NCBI GenBank assembly: GCA_963920575.1
Contig: OY986968.1
Coordinates: forward strand, 7,185,485 to 7,249,484
DNA length: 64,000 nt
From: Narthecium ossifragum
Lineage: Eukaryota; Streptophyta; Magnoliopsida; Dioscoreales; Nartheciaceae
Reading direction: 5' to 3'
The notes beneath the pieces are model-generated. The model made no database searches. It was not told the DNA's origin and was given only the letters and a program-made list of their open reading frames with translations. Below, piece after piece: positions 11,010 through 20,412 of this stretch; positions within the stretch are counted from its first letter, which is position 1, and each line of letters opens with the position of its first letter. A program made the position numbers and the translations under genes.

Positions 11010-11248
11010 TCTTATGTGAGGCAAATGGTCGAGCGGACCTTGTGCATGGAGTCGATATTGGCGGGGGCGACGTAGGCGGCCGTGTCGGGGTGGTCGCGGT
11101 GGGCCCAGACGGCAGCCACGGCGGCGTGACAACCTTGGGCCACGATGCTGCCCAGTGGCCACTTGTCGATCAGGTCTCGACGGAGCACAACGTACTGCAC
11201 CACCACCTCTCCACTGCCAACCACTTCCTCTCCCGTCGCTGTCGCCAC
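9261..11248 (-). CDS. PTRHD1-type peptidyl-tRNA hydrolase-like protein, two exons, inside the MULE
   Basis: Minus strand. Exon 1, 11,248-11,039, gives 70 residues starting MATATGEEVV and holding VVQYVVLRRDLIDKWPLGSI, the QGCHAAVAAVW helix and NIDSMHK. Exon 2, 9,443-9,261, gives 60 residues: VTLEVKGEAQMK, then KVWIEQPENIATCIATRPY, ending FKKLRLCK. Joining them in phase 0 gives a 130-residue ORF, close to the about 140 residues of PTRHD1 (the PTH2-fold relatives). Family logic: a PTH2-like fold that may act on peptidyl-tRNA; the catalytic role of PTRHD1 itself is unsettled. Oddities: the donor AAG|GTCCGC is weak, the usual P-K before SEVAAYF is R-C, and the 1.6-kb intron contains a nested element and an N gap. 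It may be an expressed captured copy; a parental copy elsewhere would be expected. Confidence 0.8.
9511..10974. mobile_element. Inverted-repeat element nested in the PTRHD1 intron
   Basis: Perfect 20-bp terminal inverted repeats: agggattttctatagggaac at 9,511-9,530 and its complement at 10,955-10,974, set in (TA)n sequence that hides any target duplication. Inside, GC-rich arms of repeated ctccctcgcgccgg-like words (about 9,760-9,930) recur in inverted orientation at about 10,630-10,790. The arms include the shared word gagctgtctgagctccagag. The whole element could fold back. Near the right end are a perfect hairpin ctggccgacggat..atccgacggccag variant (10,886-10,920) and three TTTAGGG units (10,931-10,954). 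No transposase is seen. Superfamily uncertain. Confidence 0.7.
9558..9757. other. Assembly gap (200 N)
   Basis: A run of unknown bases of round length 200, so its true size is probably not known. It lies in the left arm of the nested foldback element; such arms commonly break assemblies. ORFs crossing it are meaningless. Confidence 0.98.
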
Positions 11249-11677
11249 TGCATCCGGAGTCGTTGTGTCGGTGGCGGTGGCGGTGTAGGACGATGGGAAG
11301 CAGGCGGGGAGCTCGAGACCGCGATCGGAGTCCGACGAGGAGATCGGACGAAATGAGTTTTGAGGTGGTGCTTGAAGGTGATGATTTGAGGTGGTGCTTT
11401 AGGTGGAGGGAAGAAGACTTTAGGTGGAGGGAAGAAGATGATGGGTTTGAGGTGGTGCTTAAAGGTAGGATGAGATGGTTGGGGTGGAGCTCGCCGGAGG
11501 AGATGTGGTGGCTGGCCGGCGAAGGGTGGGATGCCTTGCCTTCCCAAGAACTCGAACATGACGAATGAGAGTTTGTATCACTCCAACAGTACTTCAGGGG
11601 CAAAACTGTCTTTTCCCCTGCTAACGTTAACGGCGTTGGGAATATTCCCATTGGATTCCACGGCAACTAACCCGACG

Positions 11678-11794
11678 GGTATTTTTTGAGATTAATTGAA
11701 CTTTTCAGGAGTATATATGAAAATATGAAGAATGTAGGGGTAAATACGTATTTTGAAAGTTTTTTTGAGGAGATATATATATGTAAAAAACCCT
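11678..11794 (-). repeat. Right terminal inverted repeat of the Pack-MULE
   Basis: Inverted partner of 8,276-8,388. It ends in AAAAAACCC directly before the TATCAATAA target duplication. Confidence 0.9.
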
Positions 11795-12132
11795 ATCAAT
11801 AATCACCGAAGTATCCATTTGCAAATTTCAGGGAAAAAAACAATATAAGAACAGGTGATACTTCATGACATCAACAATCCAAAGTAGCATCTTATACTTT
11901 AATAGGCATCTTATACTTTACCACCAAATCCCTGCACATTGAAATTGACTCCGGCCCCTAAATAAAGCTACGGTATGCAAAGGGGAACATGCATGGTAAA
12001 AACAGTAATGATAGCACCCAATGAGCTATTTGAGTGGGGAATATATATGACAATAGTGTACTTTATGGGAAAAGAAAAGGTGTGTCAACGCACCAATATC
12101 ACAGCCACCTCTGAGCAAAATAAAAGCTATTC

Positions 12133-12501
12133 TATTGTAAACTGTGAGTATGTGAATGAAATTACATGTCCATTATTAATGAATGCCTAGTCTAGTTGAT
12201 ACAAATTGGATTGAGACAAAAGCATTTAATGATGCTTTGTCTTCATATCATCCCATTTGCCTATAAATAGACATGAGATGAACGAATGAAGGGAAGTAGT
12301 GAGATTGAGCTTCTCTTATGTTCTCATATTGCTTCCTCTCCTTTCTATCTTCTTGTAAGTAGTAAGTGTTAAAGAGTCCCTCTTCTCATATCCCCTCTTC
12401 TTCTTATTTTTCTCCTTTCATCTACTTGCAACTAGTATAAATTAACAAGTTAGTAGTAAGCAAGTAAGGGAATCACCTATTTCCTTGATACATTTATAAC
12501 A
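12133..12501 (+). repeat. 5' LTR of the Copia element
   Basis: Begins TATTGTAAACTG (the usual TG mutated to TA; the 3' copy has TGTTG) and ends ATTTATAACA. A TATA box (TATAAATA, 12,262-12,269) is conserved in the 3' copy. The following cgttatcagcacgag is the expected place of the primer-binding site; it is not the usual TGGTATCAGAGC, so tRNA pairing here is unassigned. Confidence 0.88.
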
Positions 12502-12634
12502 CGTTATCAGCACGAGTCTCTACAGCGTAGAGGAAAGGAGAGAACCAATCAGGTATATTTTACTGACTATTGCCTTGTAATTATTCTAGTCATTTTCATC
12601 CTAACCTAAGTTATACATTGTTTTGAAGCATATG

Positions 12635-12839
12635 CTTGTACCTGAAGTACAAGTTATATATATGAAGAACAGACCACTGTGATGCATGAAGCACACATGC
12701 TAAAATGATTGTACCTGAAGTACAAAATTAAAAAAGTGCATGAAGCACTTAATTTGCACATGAAGTGCAAATCATTGTATTGTGCCTGAAGCACATTATC
12801 TCGCACCTGAAGTGCAAATTAATTCAGTACCATAAGTAC
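12635..12839 (+). repeat. Array of eight short hairpins with covarying stems in the Copia leader
   Basis: Eight stem-loops with 5-nt loops (CTGAA, ATGAA or CATAA). Centres: 12,635-12,653 (stem CTTGTAC), 12,679-12,697 (with a bulge), 12,709-12,725 (TTGTAC), 12,734-12,750 (AAGTGC), 12,752-12,772 (ATTTGCAC), 12,780-12,796 (ATGTGC), 12,803-12,815 (GCAC), 12,827-12,839 (GTAC). Stem sequences differ but pairing is kept (GTAC/GTAC, GTGC/GCAC, GCAC/GTGC). This is the signature of selected RNA or DNA structure. Position: between the 5' LTR and gag. Confidence 0.8.
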
Positions 12840-12953
12840 ATATATTAATTTCTATTGTTAATATAATACATGAGTTTATATTTGTTTAGTGCTTTGATAA
12901 ATGCCAGTCATTGACTATATAAACTTTTCTGAATGGGTTATTATCAACCCTTC

Positions 12954-13080
12954 AGGGCCGGCCGAGTGATCAGCGTGACCGCTCGGACTTATGGAATGAA
13001 GCGCCCACGGTTCGAATCCGGATCGTTACCAATCCACGAATAAAAACCGGGGCCAAAAAAAAAAAAAAATAAAATAAAAT
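12954..13080 (+). mobile_element. tRNA-derived SINE insertion in the Copia leader
   Basis: Starts GGGCCGGCCGAGTGATCAGC, a tRNA-like head with a box A (about 12,961-12,976) and a perfect box B GGTTCGAATCC (13,009-13,019). A short body ends in an A-rich tail (13,054-13,080) followed by a T run that could stop Pol III. The head resembles a type II (Ser/Leu-like) tRNA. No clear target duplication is seen. Confidence 0.75.
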
Positions 13081-13144
13081 TTTTTTTATTGTTATTTCTT
13101 TTGCTTTAAATTAATTTCTAGCATCTCTCTTGTACAGTCTAACC

Positions 13145-13483
13145 ATGTCTAGCCTGAAGCTGGAGTTTCTTCCCCTGGAAGGGCACTAGATGCTGAGCTT
13201 CATCTGAATGCCACAAATCTGGGGAATGCAATTAAGGAAGGGAATACAGCCACGCAGATTGAAAGGGACAGTGCCTTGATCTTTCTCCGCCGTCACCTTC
13301 ATGACGATCTAAAAATTAAATACCTCACTGTGTGGGACCCACTAGTCTTATGAAGAAACTTAAATGATAGGTTCCAACACCTGAAAACTATCGTTCTTCC
13401 CACTGCCCAGTACGAGTGGTTACACCTTCGCCACTAGGATTTCAAAACCATTAATGAGTATAATTCTGCACTTCATAAGATCA
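13145..13483 (+). pseudogene. Copia gag, N-terminal part
   Basis: Begins ATG TCT AGC CTG AAG and reads, with several stops and shifts, as a UBN2-type Copia gag: ELHLNATNLGNAIKEGN, SALIFLRRHLHDDLKIKYL, DRFQHLKTIVLP, NEYNSALHKI. It is cut after ..HKI by the LTR-type insertion and continues at 16,337 with TSQLELCGQTI. Confidence 0.8.
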
Positions 13484-16336
13484 TGTAACATCCCGGCCCT
13501 CCACTGGGCCCCGGCCCGCAGGCCCCAGACACAATATTGTCCGCTTTTGGCTTAACACTGGAGTTTTCTGGCGGATCACTGCCATCACGGCTTTAAAACG
13601 CGTTGTGTCTATTAAGGGCTTACTATATACTTATATCGAACCCCGGACCATACCCAGACGTTGTGGGATTACTTACCCGGCTACCCGACTCAGCCTCGCC
13701 CTCCAGGCGCATGCATCTTGTCCCACGGTAGACCCAGCGGGCCTTACAATCCACCCCACCTTGGGGGCCCAGCGTCCTCGCTGGCACAATTTCCGGCTGG
13801 GAACCGGCTCTGATACCATACTGTAACACCCCGGCCCTCCACTGGGTCCCGCCCTACGGGCTCCCGGTCCGACCAGGATCCACCCGAGGACCCCACCCGA
13901 CACAATATTGTCCGCTTTTGGCTCACCGCAGAAATCTGGGAAAAATTCCCAGTAGGTCACCCATCCCGGGACCGCTCCAAGGCAAGCACGCTTAACCTTG
14001 GAGTTTTCTGACGGATCACTGCCAGCACGGCTTTAAAACGCGTTGTATCTGTTAAGGGGTTACTATATACTTATATCGAACCCCGCATCATACCCAGGCG
14101 TTGTGGGATTGCTTACCCGGCTACCCGACTCAACCCTGCTGTCTCTACGACCCCGAGACCTCTGAGAGTGCTCACCACCTTTCCCTTGCCAGGCACCGGA
14201 GACCCGCACACCAGCAGCAGCGTCCGCCTCCAGAGGTACTTTTACCGCTTTGTAGTATCCTGTTAGGCGTGGTTTTCGTTTCTGAGCCCTACCTTTATCG
14301 AATCTCGGGACGAGATTTCTTTTAAGGGTTTTAGGATGTGAGGACCCGTCCCTCTACTCCTGCGGCTCGTCGTGGACCACAAGGGCAATTTGGTAAATTG
14401 CACCTTGTTGGTTAGTTTCACACCCGTGAGCACACACAGGCCTTGTTTTAGTGTATGTGTTTGAATAGAAAGGCTAGGTGGACCCGGGATCGAAAGATCC
14501 CAGCTCGGGCGCGCAGAAGCTTGATTTTGGGCAGCTGGCGGCCCGTGAGCGATCGGTCGCTATTAGGAGCGATCGATCGGACTCATATTTGAGTCGGTCC
14601 TGTTCCCTTCCGCGAGGACGGCCGTCGTGGCCGTCACTTCGTTTGTCAGCGAAGGGATGGCCTCACCCCCTTTTCCCCGGTTTTCCTGGCCTTCCCCTAC
14701 TCCTCCTTCCTCTTTTCTTCCCCTCTTTCCCTTCTCTTCTCTTCCCTTCTTCTTCCTTGGCTGGTTCTTCTTCCCGCAAGCAGAGCTTGCTTGCTCTGTT
14801 TTCTCTTCCGGCAGCTCGCTCTCCATCGTCGTTCTCCCTCCTCCGGCCACCATTTTGGGAGCTTGAAGGCTCGTTGGAATCGTGGCGACGTGAGGACGAT
14901 CTTGGACGTGGTTTGGTAGCTTGGTTAGCAGCGGTTTAGCGGGAATCAACCAAGGTTTAGCTGTTCGGTAGGTGTTCTACCCGCAAGCACTCTTTAATGG
15001 GTTTCTCCAAATCCAACCGTTGGATCTGTTGATCTTCTTGTATTTAGATGCATCTTGCCTAGTGGAATTACTGCCTAGTGCAAGATTAATCGCGGTTTTT
15101 CCGGTTTTCTGCTGTTCATGAAGAACAGCCGGCTTGCGGCGAGATTTCCGGCTTGTACGAGCATGATCTGGGGTTTTGTTGAATACAATAGTTGTAGATC
15201 TATGAGTTAGCTCTCCATGCCATCTTATTTCGCATTTTTCTGATTTTCCTACGAATTTTTATGAATTAATTACTGGCGGGCTGCATTGCAGTAATTAACT
15301 TGTAAGTTAGTTTAATTAATGGTTTTGAATTGAGTTTTTCCGTTAATCTAACCGTTGGATGAATCTGAAATTTGGGTATGTTGATCCATGCTTATAGATC
15401 TAATGGCGGCTAGCTTGGATCCCAAATCCGACGTCGGTTGGATGTCGGATCGACGATTCAAACTTCGGCTATGTAGAGAACATTGTTCTTGTTCTTGGAC
15501 CTTTGAGTTGGGATCGATCCATGCAAGCTGGATCGATCCGACTTCGGGTAGGATCGATCCATGGGTATGTTGGATCGATCCAGGTTGCACCAAGATGGTC
15601 TGTTCATTGAGGGCTGTCGGATCGATCCATGGGTATGTTTGGATCGATCCAGGGTCTCCCAGGAACAGTATCTGAGGGCAACCTGGGATGGCATGTCAGT
15701 GATGTTTGTTTATATTATTATTAATTGCTTGCTTATACTGTCTTGTTTGTTGCATGCTTTACTGTTCTACTTATCTGTTTTACTGCTTTATTATCTGCCT
15801 GTTTATTCTATTGTTTTATTATTGTCTTGCTTTCCTGTTCATTAGAGGCATGTTAGGCTAAGGCGTGGGTTTGGGGTTGTCCCTAGTACTCCAGAGTCAA
15901 ATGCTACGTTGTGGTTAGCGTTACCCCGTTATGGGTGTCCTACATGGGCTGAGGTTCTCCCTGTTGAGATGGGAGAGGTCTGCATGGGTAGGGACCCTGA
16001 GGGGGGGTGACGATGAGTCGGGTGGGTTCCCGGTTTGGACTTAGCCTTTGACTTGGAGTTTAGGGGTTGTATTGACTCTGTGCTTTGAGTGCTGGGACAT
16101 GGTTGTCGTAACCCCGGTTGTTCCGCCAGGCGTGGAGATCCCGCTTGGAGAGGGGTGTCCTACTGGTACCGTCATGGTCCACCCTGTGTCAGGGACTGTC
16201 GGAGGTGGTCCATCCCTGAGCAGTGGCCGTCGGAGGGACGTACTGAGGACAGGTACCATTCGGGTTATTGATGGGATTTATGGGGCCCTCGGACAGATCC
16301 TGGTCGGACCGGGAGCCCGTGGGCCGGGGCGTTACA
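13484..16336. mobile_element. Chimeric LTR element (TRIM LTRs joined head-to-head to a 2-kb Gypsy-like LTR)
   Basis: Inserted in Copia gag with a perfect 5-bp duplication GATCA (13,479-13,483 and 16,337-16,341). The left part, reversed, is a TRIM-like LTR (13,484-about 13,748), its short internal domain, and the start of a second LTR copy (13,822-about 14,128). The right part, forward, is a Gypsy-type internal 3' end (about 14,130-14,336) plus a 2-kb LTR (14,337-16,336). Outer ends are TGTAAC and GTTACA. One target duplication round two oppositely oriented LTR types implies a single insertion of a recombinant molecule, or later recombination. Confidence 0.75.
14337..16336 (+). repeat. 2-kb Gypsy-like LTR (TGTGAGGACCCG ... 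GGGCGTTACA)
   Basis: Preceded by ISGRDFF-type coding and aaggg-containing sequence, the usual end of a chromovirus-like internal domain. Contains GATCGATC-rich palindromic segments (14,555-14,580; 15,513-15,656). Related LTRs lie reversed at 25,031-27,252, 49,938-50,939 and 51,643-54,242. Its last about 55 bases resemble the end of the TRIM LTR at 38,085-38,161. Confidence 0.7.
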
Positions 16337-16960
16337 GATCACCTCCCAACTAGAGTTATGCGGCCAAACCATATCTGAACATGATAAACTTGAGAAAACT
16401 TTCTCCACATTTTATGCCTCCAATCTGATTTTACAGCAGCACTACCGACAACGTGATTTCAAAAAATACTCTGAACTCATTGATGCCCTACTGAAAGCCG
16501 AGAAACAAAACCAGATCCTGCTGAAAAATCACGAGTCTCGTCCATCTGGTTCTGCCCCATTTTCTGAAGCAAATGCTAATGTCCATCGTGGGCATGGCCA
16601 CGGACGAGGGCGTGGCCGTGGACGCGGGCGTGGTTGAGGTCGTGGTAGTGGGCGATATAATGATAGGTTCTATTACTACCGCGAATGAAATAGTGATCCT
16701 ACTCCCTACCCTAAGAATGATCAAGTAGAAAATAGAAAGACAAAGGAGCCTGAAGACATTAGTATTGGTAGTGCACTAATCATTCTTAGGCTCCTTTCTC
16801 TTTCTATTTTATAAACTTTTAGCTCAGATCACTATTTCCTTACCAATGCCACGTGGTAGTGGGCGATATAATGATAGGTTCCATTACTGTCGTGGATGAG
16901 GCCGTGGTAGTGCACTAATCCAAGTGATTTTATACTTTGGCATGATCGACTTGGTCACCC
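16337..16960 (+). pseudogene. Copia gag C-terminus and scrambled junction region
   Basis: 16,337-16,680 continues gag (TSQLELCGQTI, FYASNLILQQHYRQRDFKKY, then a glycine-arginine-rich HGRGRGRGRG stretch). From 16,680 to 16,960 the sequence is a patchwork. The word gtggtagtgggcgatataat occurs twice (about 16,641 and 16,854). A tract holding aaaatagaaaga..aaaggagcct is repeated in inverse orientation. A copy of the pol word acttttagctcagatca (native at about 17,265) sits at about 16,816. The zinc knuckle and protease are missing. Confidence 0.7.
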
Positions 16961-16967
16961 TGGATCG

Positions 16968-18245
16968 GTGATGATACGACGAATCATTGAGAATTCACAT
17001 GGGCACAATCTTAAGAACCAGAAGATTCTTTCAGCCAGTGAATATTCATGTGCTTCTTGCTCCCAAGGAAAGCTAATGGTGAGACCATCCCCTTCTAAGG
17101 TCACCTCTGAATCTCCAAATTTCTTGGAGCGAATTCAAGGTGATATATGTGGGCCCATTCATCCTTTAAGTGGACCATTTCGATATTTCATGGTCTTAAT
17201 AGATGCATCCACAAGATGGTCACATGTATGTCTTCTATACACTCGTAACATTGCTTTTGCTAAACTTTTAGCTCAGATCATTCGGTTACGAGCCCAGTTT
17301 CTAGACTATCCCATTAAGACAATTCATCTTGACAATCCTGGTGAGTTTACATCTCAAGCATTTTTAGATTATTGTGTATCAATAGGGATAAATATAGAAC
17401 ACCATGTTGCGCATACACATACTCAGAATGGCCTAGCAGAATCACTTATCAAACGCATCCAACAGATAGCTAGACCATTGCTTATGAAATCCAAGTTACC
17501 TGTCTCAGCTTGGGGACATGCTGTATTGCATGTAGCATCTTTGATTCGAGTCAGACCATATGCCTATCATAAATTTTCACCAGTACAACTTGCCTTTGGC
17601 TAGCAACCAAATATTTTTCACTTAGGGACTTTTGAATGTGCTGTTTATGTTCCAATTCCTCCACCTTAGAAAACCAAGATGGGTCCTCAGCGCCGGCTTG
17701 ATATTTATGTTGGTTTTGACTTCCCTTCTATCATTAGGTACCTAGAGCCTTTAATAGGGGATTTGTTTAGAGCACGTTTTGCTGACTGTCATATTGATGA
17801 GTCAGTTTTCCCACCATTAGGGGGAGACAAGAAGAAGCCAAAAACTCAAAATGAAGTTGTATGGAACATTTCGACGTTGTCTCATCTTGATCCTAGAACA
17901 AGTCAAACTGAACTCGAAGTTCAGAAGATTATACATTTGCAAAAAATTGCGAATCAGATGTCTGATGCATTTACTGATTCACAACGAGTGATAAAGTCAC
18001 ATATTCCAGCTGCAAATGCTCCAGCCCGGATTGATGTTCCTGAAGAACAATCCGAGGATCATAAAGCATGTGAATCTAAAGCACGCCAGAAGCGTGGGAG
18101 ACCTATTGGAGCCAAGGATAAGGTTCCAAGGAAAATAAGGGTACAAGGACAAACTGGTCAGAAGACTGATACCTCTGAAAAGACATCCCCCGAGGAGGTT
18201 CAAGCACCTCCCGAAGAGGTTCAGTTACCTCCAGAAGAGGTATAG
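16968..18245 (+). pseudogene. Copia integrase
   Basis: 16,968-17,603 and 17,679-18,245 read as integrase. They hold part of the zinc-binding head (CASCSQGK), the catalytic core (GDICGPIHPLSGPFRYFMVL, IKTIHLDNPGEFTS, NGLAESLIKRIQ), and the GKE-like and linker region. The DD35E set is D (GDI), D (HLDN), E (LAES). A stop follows PVQLAFG and another precedes KTKMGPQRR. Many of the changes look like CpG decay. Confidence 0.85.
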
Positions 18246-19119
18246 ATATATGAAAATCATGAGATCTCGATAAATTATGCGCACACTGAGAAAAAGTGGA
18301 ACATAAATGAAATTGTTGTCAACAACTCATTTGCATATGCAGTTGCTCTTGACATTATTAGAAGTAATGAAGAGTCTGAGCCAAAATCTGTCGAAGAATG
18401 TCGGCATAGAGTCGACTGGCCAAAGTGGAAAGAAGCCATTCAAACTGAATTAAACTCACTGGCAAAACGAAATGTTTTTAGACCTGTGGTCCAGACACCA
18501 GAAGATGTCAAACCAGTGGGATACAAATGGGTATTTGTGCGCAAGCGAAATGAGAAAAGTGAGATAGTATGATACAAAGCGCAGCTTGTGGCACAAGGTT
18601 TCTCACAGAAACATGGTATAGACTACGAGAAGACGTACTCTCCTGTAATGGATGCAATAACCTTCCGATTCTTGATTGGTTTAGCAGTTTCAGAGAAACT
18701 AGATATGCATCTAATGGACGTAGTCACGACATAATTGTATGGGTCACTAGATAGTGACATTTATATGAAATTCCTGAAGGACTTAAATTACAAAGGCATC
18801 TGACTATTTAAAGAAGGAATTTGAAATGAAAGATCTTGGAAAGACAAAATTTTGTCTCGGCCTGCAGATCGAGCACTTTCCAAGTGGAATATTGGTCCAC
18901 CAATCAAATTATACGGAAAAAATCCTGAGACAATTTTATATGGACAAAACTCATTCATTGAGTTCCCCAATGGTTGTCCGATCTCTTGACGTGAAGAAAG
19001 GCCCTTTCCGCCCTCATGAGGATGGTGAAGAACTCCTTGGTCCTGAAGTACCATATATGAGTGCAATAGGGGCTCTCATGTATCTTGCAAATTGCGCCCG
19101 ATATAGTTTTTGCAGTTAA
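18246..19119 (+). pseudogene. Copia reverse transcriptase, catalytic block deleted
   Basis: First part: VDWPKWKEAIQTELNSL, VGYKWVFVRKRN, GFSQKHGIDYEKTYSPVM. The frame then breaks at YGSLDSDIYMKIPEGLKL and jumps to YLKKEFEMKDLGKTKFCLGL. The intervening palm segment with the Y-x-D-D motif is gone, so polymerase activity is impossible. Confidence 0.85.
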
Positions 19120-19713
19120 TCTACTGGCAAGATACAGTTCTGCACCAACTCGAAGACATTGGAATGGAATCAAGCACATATTGCGCTATCTCCGTGGAAC
19201 TACAGATCTTGGACTATTTTTCTCAAATAGTTCAAGACCACAGTTGGTTGGCTATGCAGATGCTGGTTACCTTTCTGATCCACATAAGGCCAAATCACAA
19301 ACCGGCTATATCTTCCTTTATGGAAACACTGCTATATTTTGGAGATCTATGAAGCAGACACTAACATTCATGAAGCAAGTAGAGAATGTATATGGCCGAG
19401 AAGCATGATACAGAATATTCAAGACAGTTGTGGATTATCTTCAATCAAAAACACTCCAACAATATTATATGAAGATAATGCTGCATGCATCACTCAAATT
19501 AGAGACGGTTATATCAAAGGCGACAGAACCAAGCATATATCACTAAAGCTCTTCTACACGCATGAGCTCCAGAAGAACGACGATGTTGATATTCGACAGA
19601 TACGCTTCAGCGATAATTTGGCTGATCTGTTTACCAAGGCATTACCGACGACAATATTCAAGAAGCTAGTGCATGGCATCGGAATGCGTTACCTCAAAGA
19701 TCTATTTTGCTGA
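19085..19713 (+). pseudogene. Copia RNase H
   Basis: Reads RHWNGIKHILRYLRGTTDLG, GYADAGYLSDPHKAKSQTGY, then, one frame over, LYEDNAACITQIRDGYIKGD, TKHISLKLFYTHELQK and DNLADLFTKALP to the stop. The usual W-x-S-x-K-Q-x-x-V-A block is damaged. The C-terminal third is well kept. Confidence 0.85.
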
Positions 19714-19766
19714 GCACCATAAATTCATATTTCCATGAGGGGGAGTCATAATCTTAGAAGGTATTC

Positions 19767-19963
19767 AGGTACTGTACTCTTTTTCCTTCGCTAAGGTTTT
19801 TCCCACTGGGTTTTCCTTGGTAAGGTTTTAACGAGGCAGTCTCGATAGCCTAATACCTTTCTAAGTAAGAATAGTACTCCTTTCTTTTGCTAAGTTTTTA
19901 TCCCACCGGGTTTTTCTTAGCAAAGGTTTTTAACGAGGCATATTTTAGTCATTCAAGGGGGAG
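19767..19963 (+). repeat. 3' non-coding repeat and polypurine tract of the Copia element
   Basis: Two copies of a cttcgctaaggtttttccc ... aacgaggca motif (about 19,785-19,837 and 19,885-19,940), a pattern common near the 3' end of plant Copia elements. The polypurine tract aagggggag (about 19,955-19,963) directly precedes the 3' LTR. Confidence 0.75.
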
Positions 19964-20331
19964 TGTTGTAAACTGTGTGCATGTGAATGAGATCACATGC
20001 CCACTATTGATGAATGACTAGTCTAGTTGATAGAAATTGGATTGAGACAAAAGCATTCAATGATGCTTTGTCTTCATATCATCCCATTTGCCTATAAATA
20101 GGCATGAGATGAACGAATGAAGGGAAGTAGTGAGATTGAGCTCCTCTTATGTTCTCATATTGCTTCCTCTCCTTTCTATCTTCTTGTAAGTAGTAAGTGT
20201 TAAGAGTCCCTCTTCTTATATCCCCTTTTTTTCTTATTTTTCTCCTTTCATCTACTTGCAACTAGTATGAATTAATAAGTTAGTAGTAAGCAAGTAAGGG
20301 GATTACCTATTTCCTTGATACATTTATAACA
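19964..20331 (+). repeat. 3' LTR of the Copia element
   Basis: Starts TGTTGTAAACTG and ends TTTATAACA. It matches the 5' LTR along its length with a modest number of substitutions. Confidence 0.9.
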
Positions 20332-20412
20332 TAGTCAACATTTTTCTAAAGAAGGAACAACCAAGTCACCATCCCCAATAGCATATAAAACCATGTTAAG
20401 CTTGGATATTTA

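Larger units (their letters stand above)
8276..11794. mobile_element. Gene-carrying Mutator-like element (Pack-MULE) with 9-bp target duplication
   Basis: Terminal inverted repeats of about 113-117 bp, beginning GGGTTTTTTACATATATA, lie at 8,276-8,388 and 11,678-11,794. The element is flanked by a perfect 9-bp direct repeat TATCAATAA at 8,267-8,275 and 11,795-11,803, the size typical of Mutator-like elements. The target is the N-terminal coding part of the hAT remnant, which reads through once the insert is ignored. No MULE transposase is inside, so the element is non-autonomous. Cargo: a PIRL-type LRR fragment (plus strand) and a complete-looking two-exon PTRHD1 gene (minus strand). Gene-carrying MULEs with GC-rich cargo are well known in rice. 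Confidence 0.9.
7249..11819 (-). pseudogene. hAT transposase (BED-finger, RICESLEEPER-like), split by a MULE insertion
   Basis: Minus-strand hAT remnant. The N-terminus begins at an ATG at 11,819-11,817 (MDTSVI..) and is cut by the 8,276-11,794 insertion. It resumes at 8,275 with ..IDSDDSIEVTVDK. A BED finger follows near 8,040-8,150 (CKCKKCG...GTGNLKRHL). Next comes the hAT core in two frames: 8,026-7,607 (KIDIDISHELITKETIVHDL, SLAYDLMTCIATNGYLSLTT) and 7,695-7,249 (LDNASVN, CCAHILNLIVQEG). Frameshifts lie near 8,190, 8,030 and 7,610, and a stop precedes the BED motif. The C-terminal dimerisation domain is absent; the sequence gives way to the GGAGGA repeat. Families of this type move DNA by cut and paste. 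This copy is long dead. Confidence 0.85.
12133..20331 (+). mobile_element. Copia LTR retrotransposon, decayed, with nested insertions
   Basis: LTRs of 369 bp (12,133-12,501) and 368 bp (19,964-20,331) are nearly identical in sequence. The flanks are TATTC (12,128-12,132) and TAGTC (20,332-20,336), a 5-bp target duplication with one mismatch. Gag, integrase, reverse transcriptase and RNase H follow in Copia order, all on the plus strand. Gag is interrupted by a 2.85-kb LTR element, protease is lost in a rearranged patch (16,680-16,960), and part of reverse transcriptase is deleted. The leader carries a hairpin array and a SINE. No ORF spans the polyprotein, so it cannot move on its own. Confidence 0.9.

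Noticed and set aside
12954..13030. A tRNA gene (box A and B, TTCGAATCC)
   Set aside because: The sequence does not close a tRNA cloverleaf acceptor and runs into a SINE body and A-rich tail.
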